A stretch of 62,758 nucleotides of DNA, from NCBI GenBank assembly GCA_964480945.1, contig CAYZRX010000012.1, positions 1 to 62,758 of the forward strand. The letters are read 5' to 3'. Under the pieces are notes generated by a model, which saw only the letters and a program-made list of their open reading frames with translations, did no database searches and was not told the DNA's origin. Each line of letters opens with the position of its first letter. Position 1 is the stretch's first letter. The position numbers and the translations under genes were made by a program. This document shows, piece by piece, positions 43,863 through 52,609 of this stretch. The stretch is from VGWB01 sp964480945. GTDB taxonomy: Bacteria; Bacteroidota; Ignavibacteria; UBA10030.

Positions 43863-44708
43863 ATGAGAATTGGCAACTACGACATCCACCCTATCGAAAC
43901 GGGGCACTTCGCTCTCGACGGAGGTGCAATGTTCGGCATTGTCCCCTGGGTTTTCTGGAGCAAAACCAACCCGCCCGACGAGCGCCAGCGGATCGAGCTC
44001 GCTGCCCGCTGCTGGCTCGTTCAGGGCGGCGGCCGGAGGATCCTGGTCGACGACGGCAACGGCACGAAGTGGAACGACAAGCTTCGGGACATTTACCACC
44101 TCGACATGACCTCGGGCGACCTTCTCTCTTCTCTGAAGAAGCTCGGGGTCACACCGGCGGACATTACGGACGTCATCCTGACCCACCTCCATTTTGACCA
44201 CGCAGGTGGATCGACGACGATGGTGGACGGAAAGCCCGTGCCGACCTTCCCGAACGCGAAGTACTACGTGCAGAGAAAGCACTGGGAGCTCTCTCAGAGC
44301 CCGACCGACAAGGATCGGGGGAGTTTCATGCGCGATGACTACGTCCCTCTGATGGAGCACGGCGTGCTGGAGCTGGTGGATGGGGAGTTTGAGATCTTCC
44401 CCGGCATCGAGCTCCTCGTCTGCAACGGTCATACGAACGCGCAGCAGCTTCCAAAGATCTCCGACGGCAAAACGACTATGCTGTTCTGCTGCGACCTGAT
44501 CCCGACGGTCTCGCACGTCCCGTGGCCGTACGTCATGGCGTACGACGTAAGACCCCTGGTTACGATCGAGGAGAAGAAGAAGATCCTGACGCGTGCGTAC
44601 CAGGAAGGGTGGATTCTCTTCCTCGAGCACGATCCGAAGATCGAAGCCATTACCCTGAAGCCGACGGAGAAGGGCTTCGCCGTCGATCGAACGCTGAAGA
44701 TCTCATGA
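43863..44708 (+). CDS. MBL-fold metallo-hydrolase
   Basis: 281 residues. The metal motif is THLHFDHAG, followed by a histidine in CNGHTNAQQ, an aspartate in FCCDLIPT and a late histidine in FLEHDPKIE, giving a complete binuclear zinc or iron site. The family includes lactonases and thioesterase-like enzymes; the substrate is undetermined. Its stop overlaps a Rieske gene (ATGA), and queG follows, so the three are co-translated. Confidence 0.9.
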   Translation: MRIGNYDIHPIETGHFALDGGAMFGIVPWVFWSKTNPPDERQRIELAARCWLVQGGGRRILVDDGNGTKWNDKLRDIYHLDMTSGDLLSSLKKLGVTPADITDVILTHLHFDHAGGSTTMVDGKPVPTFPNAKYYVQRKHWELSQSPTDKDRGSFMRDDYVPLMEHGVLELVDGEFEIFPGIELLVCNGHTNAQQLPKISDGKTTMLFCCDLIPTVSHVPWPYVMAYDVRPLVTIEEKKKILTRAYQEGWILFLEHDPKIEAITLKPTEKGFAVDRTLKIS

Positions 44709-45061
44709 ACGCCTCAACACGTGGAACAGATACGGACGGTTTCGTAAGGGTCATGGATGTGCATGAGTGCCTCGCGCGGCGGATCGGACGAGTTCAGGTC
44801 GATGGTGAGGAGATGGTCTTCTTTGCCGTAGAGGGGGGGATCTACGCCGTGCGGAATCTTTGCCCGCATCAGCATTTTTCGGCCTTGAACCTTGGTATCT
44901 TGAAGGGTCACGAAATCACCTGCCCGATGCACGGCTGGACATTCGACGTGCGGACGGGCCGAGCGACTGTGGGGGACTGGAGGCTCAAGTGCTACGAGGT
45001 GAAGGTTATCGGCAATGATGTCTGGGTTGAGAAGCCATCGGACGAACCTGAGTGGGGCTGA
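44705..45061 (+). CDS. Rieske [2Fe-2S] ferredoxin-like protein
   Basis: 118 residues from ATG 44705, overlapping the upstream stop. The cluster ligands are in LCPHQHFSALNLG and CPMHGWTFD (CxH...CxxH). It has no membrane anchor, so it is a soluble ferredoxin of the NirD/BphF type. It could pass electrons to QueG, encoded next, or act with the MBL-fold enzyme; both are inference. Confidence 0.92.
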   Translation: MNASTRGTDTDGFVRVMDVHECLARRIGRVQVDGEEMVFFAVEGGIYAVRNLCPHQHFSALNLGILKGHEITCPMHGWTFDVRTGRATVGDWRLKCYEVKVIGNDVWVEKPSDEPEWG

Positions 45062-45063
45062 TC

Positions 45064-46005
45064 GTGGAGAACCGGCAGGCGCTGACACGGACGATCAAAG
45101 CCAAGGCTGCAGAGCTGGGGTTTGCAAAGGTGGGTATCGCACGGGCCGATGCGTTGACGGAGGAGGGGGCGAGGTTGCACGAGTGGCTCGTCCGCCGATA
45201 CCACGGTACGATGGACTGGATGGGGCGAAGCTTCGAGAAACGCGTCGACCCGCGGGCGATCGTGCCGGCTGCGAAATCCGTGATCTCGCTTGCGATGAAC
45301 TACTATGCGGATGTGCGGCACAGCAATGATCCAGGAGTGGGGAAGATTTCGAGATATGCGTGGGGGGACGATTATCATCTCGTCGTCACGCCGCGAATCC
45401 AATCGCTCCTTGACTGCATCAAATCAGAGAATCCGGACATCGACGCCAGGATCTACGTCGATACAGGCCCGGTCATGGACAAAGCCTGGGCCGTCAAAAG
45501 CGGCATCGGCTGGCTGGGGAAGCACACGAACGTTATTACGAAGGAGTACGGCTCCTGGGTGTTCCTCGGGGAGATTATCCTCGACGCCGAGCTCGAGTAC
45601 GATGAGCCGATCGCGGACTTCTGCGGCACGTGCCGCGCGTGCATCGACGCCTGCCCGACGGGGGCAATCGTCGAGCCGTATGTTCTTGATTCAAACAAGT
45701 GCATCTCGTATTTGACGATCGAGCACAGAGGAGAGATACCGGGCGAGCTGAGGCCGAAGTTCGAGAACTGGGTGTACGGATGCGACATTTGCCAGGACGT
45801 ATGTCCATGGAACAGTTTTCAGCAGCAGACGAGAGAGGAGGCGTTCGTTCCGAGGGCAGAGAACATTGCGCCAAGGCTTGAGGAGCTTGAGCACATGACC
45901 GGCAAAGAATTCTCCCGGCGGTTCCGCAGGAGTCCGGTAAAGCGGACGAAGCTCGAAGGCCTGAGGAGAAACGGCCGGGCGGTCCTCGACGGACGAGAAC
46001 CCTAG
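45064..46005 (+). CDS. queG: Epoxyqueuosine reductase
   Basis: 313 residues from GTG 45064; an in-frame GTG at 45052 overlapping the Rieske gene is the alternative. The cobalamin-binding part has GIGWLGKHTNVI. Two [4Fe-4S] clusters are formed by CGTCRACIDACPTGAI and CDICQDVCPWN, and the final RRSPVKRTKLEGLRRN is typical. It performs the last step of queuosine synthesis in tRNA, reducing the epoxide. The C-terminal HEAT domain of longer forms is absent. Confidence 0.95.
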   Translation: MENRQALTRTIKAKAAELGFAKVGIARADALTEEGARLHEWLVRRYHGTMDWMGRSFEKRVDPRAIVPAAKSVISLAMNYYADVRHSNDPGVGKISRYAWGDDYHLVVTPRIQSLLDCIKSENPDIDARIYVDTGPVMDKAWAVKSGIGWLGKHTNVITKEYGSWVFLGEIILDAELEYDEPIADFCGTCRACIDACPTGAIVEPYVLDSNKCISYLTIEHRGEIPGELRPKFENWVYGCDICQDVCPWNSFQQQTREEAFVPRAENIAPRLEELEHMTGKEFSRRFRRSPVKRTKLEGLRRNGRAVLDGREP

Positions 46006-46008
46006 GTT

Positions 46009-46115
46009 CTTATTCTGAATTCTGACTCCTGAATTCACTCTTCACGGCTCACGATTCACTACTTACGATCACTTTTTACTTTTGACTATTCACTTTTCAC
46101 CATTCACGATTCGAC
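46009..46115. repeat. Degenerate 7-9-bp periodic tract before trxB
   Basis: About 100 bp of variations on ATTCAC/ACTT (GGCTCACGATTCACTACTTA, CACTTTTCACCATTCACGAT), of the same type as at 34330 and beside the four-helix-bundle genes, in one orientation only. Confidence 0.6.
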
Positions 46116-47072
46116 ATGGCACAGACTAACCACAAGGTCATCATCATCGGTTCCGGTCCCGCGGGACTGACGGCAGCACTCTACACGGCACGCGCGAACC
46201 TCAATCCCATCGTCTTTGAGGGAATCCAACCCGGCGGCCAGTTAACGATCACGACCGAGGTCGAGAACTATCCCGGCTTCCCGAAAGGGATCATGGGTCC
46301 GGAGTTGATGGACGTTTTCCGGCAGCAGGCCCAGAAGTTCGGGGCGCAGTCGGTCTACCAGGAGGTCACGGAGGTGGATCTCTCCAAGCGCCCGTTCAAG
46401 ATCGTTGCGGACAACGTTGTCTACTTCGGAGAGACCGTCATCATCTCGACCGGGGCATCCGCGAAGCTCCTCAACATTCCCTCCGAGACGGAGTACATGG
46501 GACACGGCGTCTCGGCCTGTGCCACGTGCGACGGGTTCTTCTTCAAGAATACGCACGTTGCGGTGGTTGGAGGCGGCGACACGGCGATGGAGGAGGCCAC
46601 GTTCCTGACGAAGTTTGCATCGAAGGTCTCCGTGATCCATCGTCGCAAAGAGCTCCGGGCTTCGAAGGTAATGCAGGAGCGGGCGTTCAAGAACCCGAAG
46701 ATCGAGTTCGTCTGGGATTCCGTTGTCGAAGAGGTGCTGGGAAAGAATGAAGGGGGAAGGAAATCCATTACGGGCCTGAAGTTGAAAAATGTGAAGACCG
46801 GGGCGGTTAGTGAGTTCAAATGCGACGGTCTCTTTCTCGCGATCGGCCATCAGCCCAACACGAAGCTCTTCGAGGGACAGCTCGAGATGGATCCGGTCGG
46901 TTACCTGATCACGAAGCCGCACAGCACGGCGACGAATATCGCCGGTGTCTTCGCGGCGGGAGACGTTGCTGATCCTACGTATCGCCAGGCCGTCAGCGCG
47001 GCAGGCACCGGCTGCATGGCTGCGATCGACGCCGAGCGCTTCCTGTCGCACCAGGACGTCGGTCACGTCTAG
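46116..47072 (+). CDS. trxB: Thioredoxin reductase
   Basis: 318 residues, standard length. FAD motif IIGSGPAGLTAALYTARANL, redox-active C135-A-T-C138 in ACATCDGFF, NADPH motif VAVVGGGDTAMEEATFLTKF with HRRKELRAS for the 2'-phosphate, and the C-terminal GVFAAGDVADPTYRQAV. It reduces thioredoxin with NADPH in the cytoplasm. It is monocistronic, starting right after a repeat tract. Confidence 0.97.
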   Translation: MAQTNHKVIIIGSGPAGLTAALYTARANLNPIVFEGIQPGGQLTITTEVENYPGFPKGIMGPELMDVFRQQAQKFGAQSVYQEVTEVDLSKRPFKIVADNVVYFGETVIISTGASAKLLNIPSETEYMGHGVSACATCDGFFFKNTHVAVVGGGDTAMEEATFLTKFASKVSVIHRRKELRASKVMQERAFKNPKIEFVWDSVVEEVLGKNEGGRKSITGLKLKNVKTGAVSEFKCDGLFLAIGHQPNTKLFEGQLEMDPVGYLITKPHSTATNIAGVFAAGDVADPTYRQAVSAAGTGCMAAIDAERFLSHQDVGHV

Positions 47073-47097
47073 CGTCTCTCACCCGAAGTTGTTTGGC

Positions 47098-47190
47098 CAA
47101 GTCCCGCTAGGGACGATATGTTTCTAGCTCGAAATAAGAAACAAATGCCGCCAGCTCCGTTCACAAAGTGATCCCTTCGGGACAGGAGCG
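47098..47190. repeat. REP-like palindromic intergenic repeat
   Basis: GTCCCGCTAGGGAC, then GATATGTTTCTAGC, CGAAATAAGAAACAAATGCCG and GATCCCTTCGGGACAGGA. The layout matches the repeat at 8893: a CCC..GGG hairpin, an AT-rich linker, and a second hairpin. Confidence 0.55.
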
Positions 47191-47207
47191 GCATATTCAT
47201 TTCTTCA

Positions 47208-48131
47208 ATGGGGATGCGCCTCACTATGCGACGCTTGGCAATCCTGCTTCCCCTTCTGATGCTCCTCACAGTCTTGACCGCGGCTGCGCAGGAACTGAAC
47301 TGCGCCGTCACGATCAACACGGACAATCTTCAGTCGGATCAACAGGGCTACGTCGCAAACTTTGGATCGGACGTCGAGCAATATCTGAACAGCAACAGCT
47401 GGAGGAATGGGGATTTTGAGGGAGAGAAGATCGATTGCAGCCTGACGATCTACTTCCTTTCGGCCACGGGGGACGGCCAGTATTCTGCAAGAGTCGTCGT
47501 GGTAAGCCAGCGCCCTATTTATGTCGGGAGTGACAAGTCCGGCCGGGACACGCAGGTCCTAAGGATCGCCGACGAGAAGTGGAATTTCCATTATGTGCCT
47601 GGGCAGCCGATGATCAAGGACGAGACCGTGTTCGATCCTTTGACGGACGTCCTCGATTTCTACGCCCATCTCATTATCGGAATGGACTCGGAGACGTACA
47701 GCGAGCTGTCGGGCTCGGACGATTTTCAGAAGGCGTCCGACATCTGCGCCCAGGCGATGACGACATCGTTTGCAGACGACTGGCAGTCCGGGGAGGGGGT
47801 CTACAGTCGATGCCGCCTCGTCAACGAGCTTCTGAACGCGCCGTATCAGCAGTTCCGGCCGGCGTTCACGTCTTACCACTCCGACGGTCTTGACCTGCTT
47901 GGAACCGATCAACAGAAGGGATTGGAGAACATACTCCTGGCCGTGGAGTCCATCGCAAGAGTACGTCGGGAAAAGAACCCGGTCAGTATCCTCGTGAGAA
48001 CATTCTTCGACGCGAAGTACATCGAGATAGCGAACGTCTTTCAGGCGTGGCCCGACCGCGGAGTCTACGACCGCCTCATCGCTGCAGACCCCTCCCACGA
48101 GAGTACCTACGAGGCTTACCGGGAAAAATAA
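47208..48131 (+). CDS. DUF4835 family protein, PorD-like (type IX secretion)
   Basis: 307 residues with a signal peptide (LAILLPLLMLLTVLTAAAQ). The mature part starts ELNCAVTINTDNLQ, and later phrases ADEKWNFHYVPGQPM, FDPLTDVLDFYAHLIIGMD and NPVSILVRTFFDAK..E are characteristic of DUF4835, which includes PorD of the Por/type IX secretion system. It would act in the periplasm in assembly of the secretion machinery. It fits with the sorting-domain cargo at 37687. Confidence 0.9.
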   Translation: MGMRLTMRRLAILLPLLMLLTVLTAAAQELNCAVTINTDNLQSDQQGYVANFGSDVEQYLNSNSWRNGDFEGEKIDCSLTIYFLSATGDGQYSARVVVVSQRPIYVGSDKSGRDTQVLRIADEKWNFHYVPGQPMIKDETVFDPLTDVLDFYAHLIIGMDSETYSELSGSDDFQKASDICAQAMTTSFADDWQSGEGVYSRCRLVNELLNAPYQQFRPAFTSYHSDGLDLLGTDQQKGLENILLAVESIARVRREKNPVSILVRTFFDAKYIEIANVFQAWPDRGVYDRLIAADPSHESTYEAYREK

Positions 48132-48143
48132 CTCCTTGCCTGA

Positions 48144-48893
48144 TCAGTGTGGGTGAAGATGGCGGAGGATGTGGGGCTTCTCCAGACCGTGGGAGAGCAT
48201 CAGCTCCTCGTCTGCCAGAAGCTGGTGGGTTGGCCCGTCGGCAACGATGACCCCTTGATCCAGCACGATGGTGCGGGGACAGAGTTGCACGACGAGTTCC
48301 AGGTCGTGCGTGGCGATAATTTTTGTGGCAGAGAGTGAGCGGAGGATGCCCGTCAGAGTTCGCTTGCCGCTGGGATCGAGATCGCTCGTCGGCTCGTCGA
48401 GGGCGAGCACACGCGGCTCGCAGGCAAGGATTCCGGCAAGACAGACCCGGCGTTTCTCACCGCTGCTCAGGTGGTGGGGGGATCGGTTTTCAAACCCTGA
48501 CAGCCCGACGAGACCGAGAGCTTCACCGACAACATCCTGCAGCTTCTCCCCTTTGATCCCAAACTGCCCGGGCCCGAAGGCCACATCCTCAGCAACGGTC
48601 GGGCAGAAGAGCTGATCGTCGGCGTCCTGGAACAGCAACCCGACCTCACGCCGTATCTCCGCAGCAGTCTCTCGGTTGAGCGGCCGCCCGTTGACAATGA
48701 CGTTGGCCTCTTTGTCGAATGATTCCGGAAGTATGCCGTTGAGGTGAAGGAGGAGGGTCGACTTCCCGGATCCGTTGGGCCCCACCAGACCGACACACTC
48801 TCCCTGCTCGATCGTGAAGCTGACCCCTCCCAGGGCCTCCTTACCGTCCGGATAACGAAAACGCAGATTCCTCACCTCGATGGCGGGGTTCAT
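48144..48893 (-). CDS. cbiO: Energy-coupling factor ABC transporter ATPase (cobalt/nickel)
   Basis: 249 residues from ATG 48893, which overlaps the cbiQ stop (ATGA); much longer upstream readings are not credible. Walker A GLVGPNGSGKST, Q-loop FQDADDQLFCPTV with the DDQ typical of CbiO, signature HLSSGEKRRVCLAG, Walker B VLALDEPTSDLD, H-loop ATHDLE. It powers uptake of cobalt or nickel with CbiM and CbiQ. The organism needs cobalt for MetH and QueG, both encoded in this window. Confidence 0.94.
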   Translation of the reverse strand: MNPAIEVRNLRFRYPDGKEALGGVSFTIEQGECVGLVGPNGSGKSTLLLHLNGILPESFDKEANVIVNGRPLNRETAAEIRREVGLLFQDADDQLFCPTVAEDVAFGPGQFGIKGEKLQDVVGEALGLVGLSGFENRSPHHLSSGEKRRVCLAGILACEPRVLALDEPTSDLDPSGKRTLTGILRSLSATKIIATHDLELVVQLCPRTIVLDQGVIVADGPTHQLLADEELMLSHGLEKPHILRHLHPH

Positions 48894-49501
48894 TTCCACC
48901 CCCGGGCCAGCATGGCTGCGAAGATCCGCTCGGCGCGTTCCGTCGATCGGACGAACAACTGGCCGATGAGCGAGGCGAGAGAATGCCATTTCTGTAGCTG
49001 ACTCTTCCTGAACGTTCGGCTCTCGCGGGCCCGGCTCAATCGCTCCGCTTCGTCGATGAGGACGAAGATGTAACGGTACAAGAGCGCGAGGACGGTCACC
49101 AGCAGTCTCGGGAATCCGACGCGCCTCAGAGCGTTCAGGAGCTCGGCGAAGGGTGTCGTGTTGGACAGGAGGATCATCGTGAAGAGGCAAAGAGTGCTCT
49201 TCACGACGACGGTCAGAAAAACCATCAAGCCGCCTGGCTGGAAAAGTGCCATGACGGCGATTCCGAGGACGAACGGTTCGAGCAAGATGAGTCTTCTGAG
49301 GATGAACTTCCACGGAATCCTGCTGACGGCGGTCAGGATGCAGAGCAATCCCGCCGACGCCGCGAAAAACCAGAGGTGAGTAAAAGGGAGTGTGATCAAC
49401 GTCGCGATCAGGACGAGGGATCCGACCAGCTTGACGGCCGTGGGCAGGCGGTGAATCGGGCTTTCGAGGCGGCTGAAACGATCAAGGAAGTCGTGACGCA
49501 T
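48890..49501 (-). CDS. cbiQ: ECF transporter T component CbiQ
   Basis: 204 residues from ATG 49501. Several hydrophobic segments are followed by the coupling helices with the ARESRTF and MLARGWK motifs (the two A-R-G type boxes that dock the ATPase). It is the transmembrane coupling subunit of the metal ECF transporter. It lies between cbiM and cbiO in the usual order, translationally coupled to cbiO. Confidence 0.93.
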   Translation of the reverse strand: MRHDFLDRFSRLESPIHRLPTAVKLVGSLVLIATLITLPFTHLWFFAASAGLLCILTAVSRIPWKFILRRLILLEPFVLGIAVMALFQPGGLMVFLTVVVKSTLCLFTMILLSNTTPFAELLNALRRVGFPRLLVTVLALLYRYIFVLIDEAERLSRARESRTFRKSQLQKWHSLASLIGQLFVRSTERAERIFAAMLARGWK

Positions 49502-49508
49502 AGAAGGA

Positions 49509-50483
49509 TTACCGTTGCTCGACGGATGACTGCGCCTGCGTTGCATGCTTTGGGTGGGGGACGAGCACGCGGGCGAGAACGAACGAAAGGCCAAAGACGA
49601 CGACCGCACCGATCAAGCCCGCCGCCATCGTCCCGCCTGCGGTCGAGCTAAGTCCGGGCATTTGATAGTCCTTGAGAGGAGTGGAGACGATCGGACTCGT
49701 GAGCGCACGGTGTTCGAAGCCGAGCGCCGCGGCCACCTTCTCCAGGCCGTCCGGCAGGGAGGAGGCGTACGGCACGACGAGGACCACGAGGCCGATGAGG
49801 ATGATCGCCGCGTAGATGAACGTCGGCGAGAGTCCTTCTCGAATGTCCCGGTGGTCCCTTTCATTGAGAAGCTCGGGGCGGGTGCTGGCGATTGCAGCCA
49901 TCACCAACATCGTGATGAGAGCTTCGCCCACGCCGATGAGCATATGGACTCCGGCCATCGCCGGGAAGACCGTTCCCCACGCGACCGTACCCGACCAGGC
50001 GAGCTCACCGGCGCAGAAGACCGCTGCGATGACGGTCGCGCACCATGAAGCGAATGATACCGCGATCAGTCGGCCCCGCTCGCTTCGAAGCGCCAGGCGA
50101 AAGAGCCGATAGATGCCGTAGCCACAGAGAGGCGCAACGAGGCCCATGTTGAAAATGTTTGCTCCGAGCGCGAGCACGCCTCCATCGGCGAAGAGGAACG
50201 ACTGGACGATGAGGACGGACGACATCACAATCACCGCGGCGCTGGGCCCCAACAGGACCGCCGCGAGCGTCGCACCCAGCAAATGCCCCGACGTCCCGCC
50301 CGCTACGGGGAAGTTCACCATCTGGGCGACGAAGATGAACGCCGCCGTCAGTCCGATCAAGGGTATCCTGCGTGACTGGAGATATTTCCCGGCCTGGCGC
50401 AATGCTGTCCCCAGCCCGGCCGCGGAAAAGGCGCCCGTCGCGATGATCGTCTTCGCATCAAGAAAGCCGTCGGGGATGTGCAT
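49509..50483 (-). CDS. cbiM: ECF transporter S component CbiM/NikM with fused N component
   Basis: 324 residues. The N-terminus MHIPDGFLD supplies the metal-binding His2 and the rest of the N-terminal Co/Ni site. About seven membrane segments follow, including MVNFPVAGGTSGHLLGA. The C-terminal 90 residues (VVPYASSLPDGLEKVAAALGFEH, then two helices) are the CbiN/PDGLE domain fused to CbiM. The 100-N gap begins 98 bp upstream, so a metal- or cobalamin-sensing riboswitch could be hidden there. Confidence 0.93.
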   Translation of the reverse strand: MHIPDGFLDAKTIIATGAFSAAGLGTALRQAGKYLQSRRIPLIGLTAAFIFVAQMVNFPVAGGTSGHLLGATLAAVLLGPSAAVIVMSSVLIVQSFLFADGGVLALGANIFNMGLVAPLCGYGIYRLFRLALRSERGRLIAVSFASWCATVIAAVFCAGELAWSGTVAWGTVFPAMAGVHMLIGVGEALITMLVMAAIASTRPELLNERDHRDIREGLSPTFIYAAIILIGLVVLVVPYASSLPDGLEKVAAALGFEHRALTSPIVSTPLKDYQMPGLSSTAGGTMAAGLIGAVVVFGLSFVLARVLVPHPKHATQAQSSVEQR

Positions 50484-50682
50484 CGCTGGTGGATGGAAAA
50501 CGAAGGTTGTGATACATTTTCTATGGCTTCACTGCCGACAATGTACCGCAATAAGCAGAACGTTGCAAGACCAATGATTCNNNNNNNNNNNNNNNNNNNN
50601 NNNNNNNNNNNNNNNNNNNNNNNNNNNNNNNNNNNNNNNNNNNNNNNNNNNNNNNNNNNNNNNNNNNNNNNNNNNNNNNNCT

Positions 50683-50707
50683 CGTTCCCACGGTCCCCGT
50701 GGGAACG
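50683..50707. repeat. REP-type hairpin next to assembly gap
   Basis: CGTTCCCACGG-TCC-CCGTGGGAACG, an 11-bp perfect stem of the kind found in many dispersed copies in bacterial genomes, which would explain the assembly break beside it. Confidence 0.6.
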
Positions 50708-50743
50708 TTCAGGATCGGGGACCGCGCGAGGGACTCTCCATCT

Positions 50744-50772
50744 TTGTTGTTATCACAAAACCATGCTATATT
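50744..50772 (+). promoter_or_regulatory. Promoter of the cupin/oxidoreductase genes
   Basis: TTGTTG (50744-50749), 17 bp, TATATT (50767-50772). Confidence 0.6.
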
Positions 50773-50914
50773 CTCCCGGTTTGTGAAGAAACACCCGCGG
50801 CTCCCAACATAGGCATCGAGGCCCGCTCTCCATCCTGAGCCCGTGAGGTACGCAGGCGTCATGCTCGTCTGTGGTTCGATCCAAGTCGCTCAACCGCCGC
50901 CCGGAGATAGCACG

Positions 50915-51367
50915 ATGATCATCGCCGATCTGAGCAAATTGGCCGGTCGGGTTTACCCGGCACGCCGCAGGACGCAGAATCTTGTCGGCGGCTCCTCGCC
51001 GATCCAAGGGGAGACGTTCTGCATGGGCTACGTGACCCTGGAGCCGAACGGCGGCCAGGTTCCATGGCATAACCAGGATCAGGAAGAGGTCTACTTCGTT
51101 CTGGACGGAGAGGGGGAAATGTGTCTCGGGAAGGAGAAGCAGAGGATCAGTGCGGGACAAGCCGTCTACATTCCCAGGAAGGTGTTCCATCAGCTCACGA
51201 ACACGGGGGAGAAGCCGATGCGCATGATCTACTGCTACGCGCCCGCCGGCGATGTCGCGCACTGGCGCCAGGAGCTGGAGGGGACGCTGCCGCGAGCCGG
51301 CGTGGATGTTCCCCCGTTGCCGGATGGAGCCCGGCCTCAATACATCGAGAAACCGAAATCTGCTTGA
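50915..51367 (+). CDS. Cupin domain protein
   Basis: 150 residues from ATG 50915 (CGGAGATAGC upstream). The cupin motifs are visible: VPWHNQDQEEVYFVLDGEGEM, with the metal-binding H..E, and later YIPRKVFHQLTNTG with the second histidine. It is a single-domain cupin, probably a sugar isomerase or a binding/regulatory protein. It is followed 38 bp later by a Gfo/Idh-type oxidoreductase, suggesting one sugar-related pathway. Confidence 0.85.
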   Translation: MIIADLSKLAGRVYPARRRTQNLVGGSSPIQGETFCMGYVTLEPNGGQVPWHNQDQEEVYFVLDGEGEMCLGKEKQRISAGQAVYIPRKVFHQLTNTGEKPMRMIYCYAPAGDVAHWRQELEGTLPRAGVDVPPLPDGARPQYIEKPKSA

Positions 51368-51405
51368 CGATCGTCGAATGAAGCTCTCGAGCGGAGTGAG
51401 ACACC

Positions 51406-52566
51406 ATGGCCACTGGCGCGTCGCGTAGCGTTGGCGTCATCATGAACGGCGTCACGGGGCGCATGGGCACGAACCAGCATCTGGCTCGGTCCATCCTCGC
51501 GATTCGGAAGGAAGGGGGCGTCCGGACGAAATCGGGCGAGGTCATCCTGCCCGATCCGATCCTCGTCGGGAGAAACGAGGCAAAGCTCAAGGCGCTTGCC
51601 GAGGAGCATGCGCTCACCAGGTTCTCGACTGACCTCGACGCATGCTTGGCCGATCCGTACAATCGAATCTACTTTGACTCACAGGCCACGAGCGTGCGCG
51701 CCGAGGCAGTCTTGAAGGCGATCCGAGCGAAGAAAGCCGTCTATTGCGAGAAGCCGCTCGCGTCGACTCTCCAGGAAAGCATGATGCTCGCCAGAAGTGC
51801 GATGGAAGCCGGCGTGAAGAACGGAGTGGTCCAGGACAAACTCTGGCTGCCCGGGCTAGTGAAGCTGAAGCAGCTCATCGACTCGAAGTTCTTCGGGACG
51901 ATCCTCTCGGTCCGGGGGGAGTTCGGATACTGGGTGTTCGACGGGAGGCAGCAGCCCGCTCAACGTCCGTCGTGGAACTATCGGAAGGAGGATGGAGGGG
52001 GGATCATCACGGACATGTTCTGCCACTGGCGCTATATCGTCGACAACCTCTTCGGAGGGGTGACTGCCGTTTCCTGCCTCGGTGCGACCCATATCCCGAG
52101 GCGGCTTGACGAAGGGGGCGCAGAATATCGGTGCACGGCTGATGACGCGGCGTACGCCACGTTTCTCTGCAACACCGGCGTCATCTGCCAGTTCAATTCG
52201 TCGTGGGCGGTCCGCGTTCGCCGGGATGATCTTCTCACACTGCAGGTCGACGGAACGGAGGGCTCCGCCGTCGCCGGACTCCAGCGCTGTTTCTTCCAGC
52301 GGGCCCCCGCCACGCCGAAATTCGTCTGGAATCCGGACCTTGAGAACCCGCACGATTTCAGGGCCGACTGGCAGGAAGTGCAATCGGGTCAACGGTCTGA
52401 GAATGCGTTCAAAGCAGAATGGGAGTTGTTTCTGAAGCACGTCGTCTCCGATGAGCCGTTTCCGTGGACGTTCCTGGAGGGGGCAAAGGGCGTTCAATTT
52501 GCCGAGCTTGCGCTGGAGAGCTGGAAGGAGCGACGGTGGGTTGACGTCCCAGAGCTGAAACCCTAA
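51406..52566 (+). CDS. Gfo/Idh/MocA family oxidoreductase
   Basis: 386 residues. The N-terminal nucleotide-binding domain opens with GVIMNGVTGRMGTNQHL, a GxxGxMG variant, and contains the family signature YCEKPLAST with the catalytic lysine. The C-terminal alpha/beta domain has GGGIITDMFCHWRYIVDNLFGG, where D..CHW replaces the more usual D.G.H. It is likely an NAD(P)-dependent dehydrogenase of a sugar or inositol derivative. The upstream cupin gene is its only partner. Confidence 0.9.
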   Translation: MATGASRSVGVIMNGVTGRMGTNQHLARSILAIRKEGGVRTKSGEVILPDPILVGRNEAKLKALAEEHALTRFSTDLDACLADPYNRIYFDSQATSVRAEAVLKAIRAKKAVYCEKPLASTLQESMMLARSAMEAGVKNGVVQDKLWLPGLVKLKQLIDSKFFGTILSVRGEFGYWVFDGRQQPAQRPSWNYRKEDGGGIITDMFCHWRYIVDNLFGGVTAVSCLGATHIPRRLDEGGAEYRCTADDAAYATFLCNTGVICQFNSSWAVRVRRDDLLTLQVDGTEGSAVAGLQRCFFQRAPATPKFVWNPDLENPHDFRADWQEVQSGQRSENAFKAEWELFLKHVVSDEPFPWTFLEGAKGVQFAELALESWKERRWVDVPELKP

Positions 52567-52609
52567 TCAGCCTCACTGTCATTCCTTCTCCCGCTGGAGG
52601 GAGTGAGGC

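Larger units (their letters stand above)
50484..50914. other. Divergent intergenic region with gap, REP hairpin and promoter
   Basis: It contains 100 N (50581-50680), the hairpin at 50683-50707 and the cupin promoter. No gene is supported. An in-frame GTG at 50843 could extend the cupin protein. Confidence 0.5.

Noticed and set aside
48894..49313. 140-residue N-terminal extension of CbiO
   Set aside because: The extension is Arg/His-rich antisense-like sequence overlapping cbiQ out of frame; MNPAIEVRNLRF at 48893 is the proper start.
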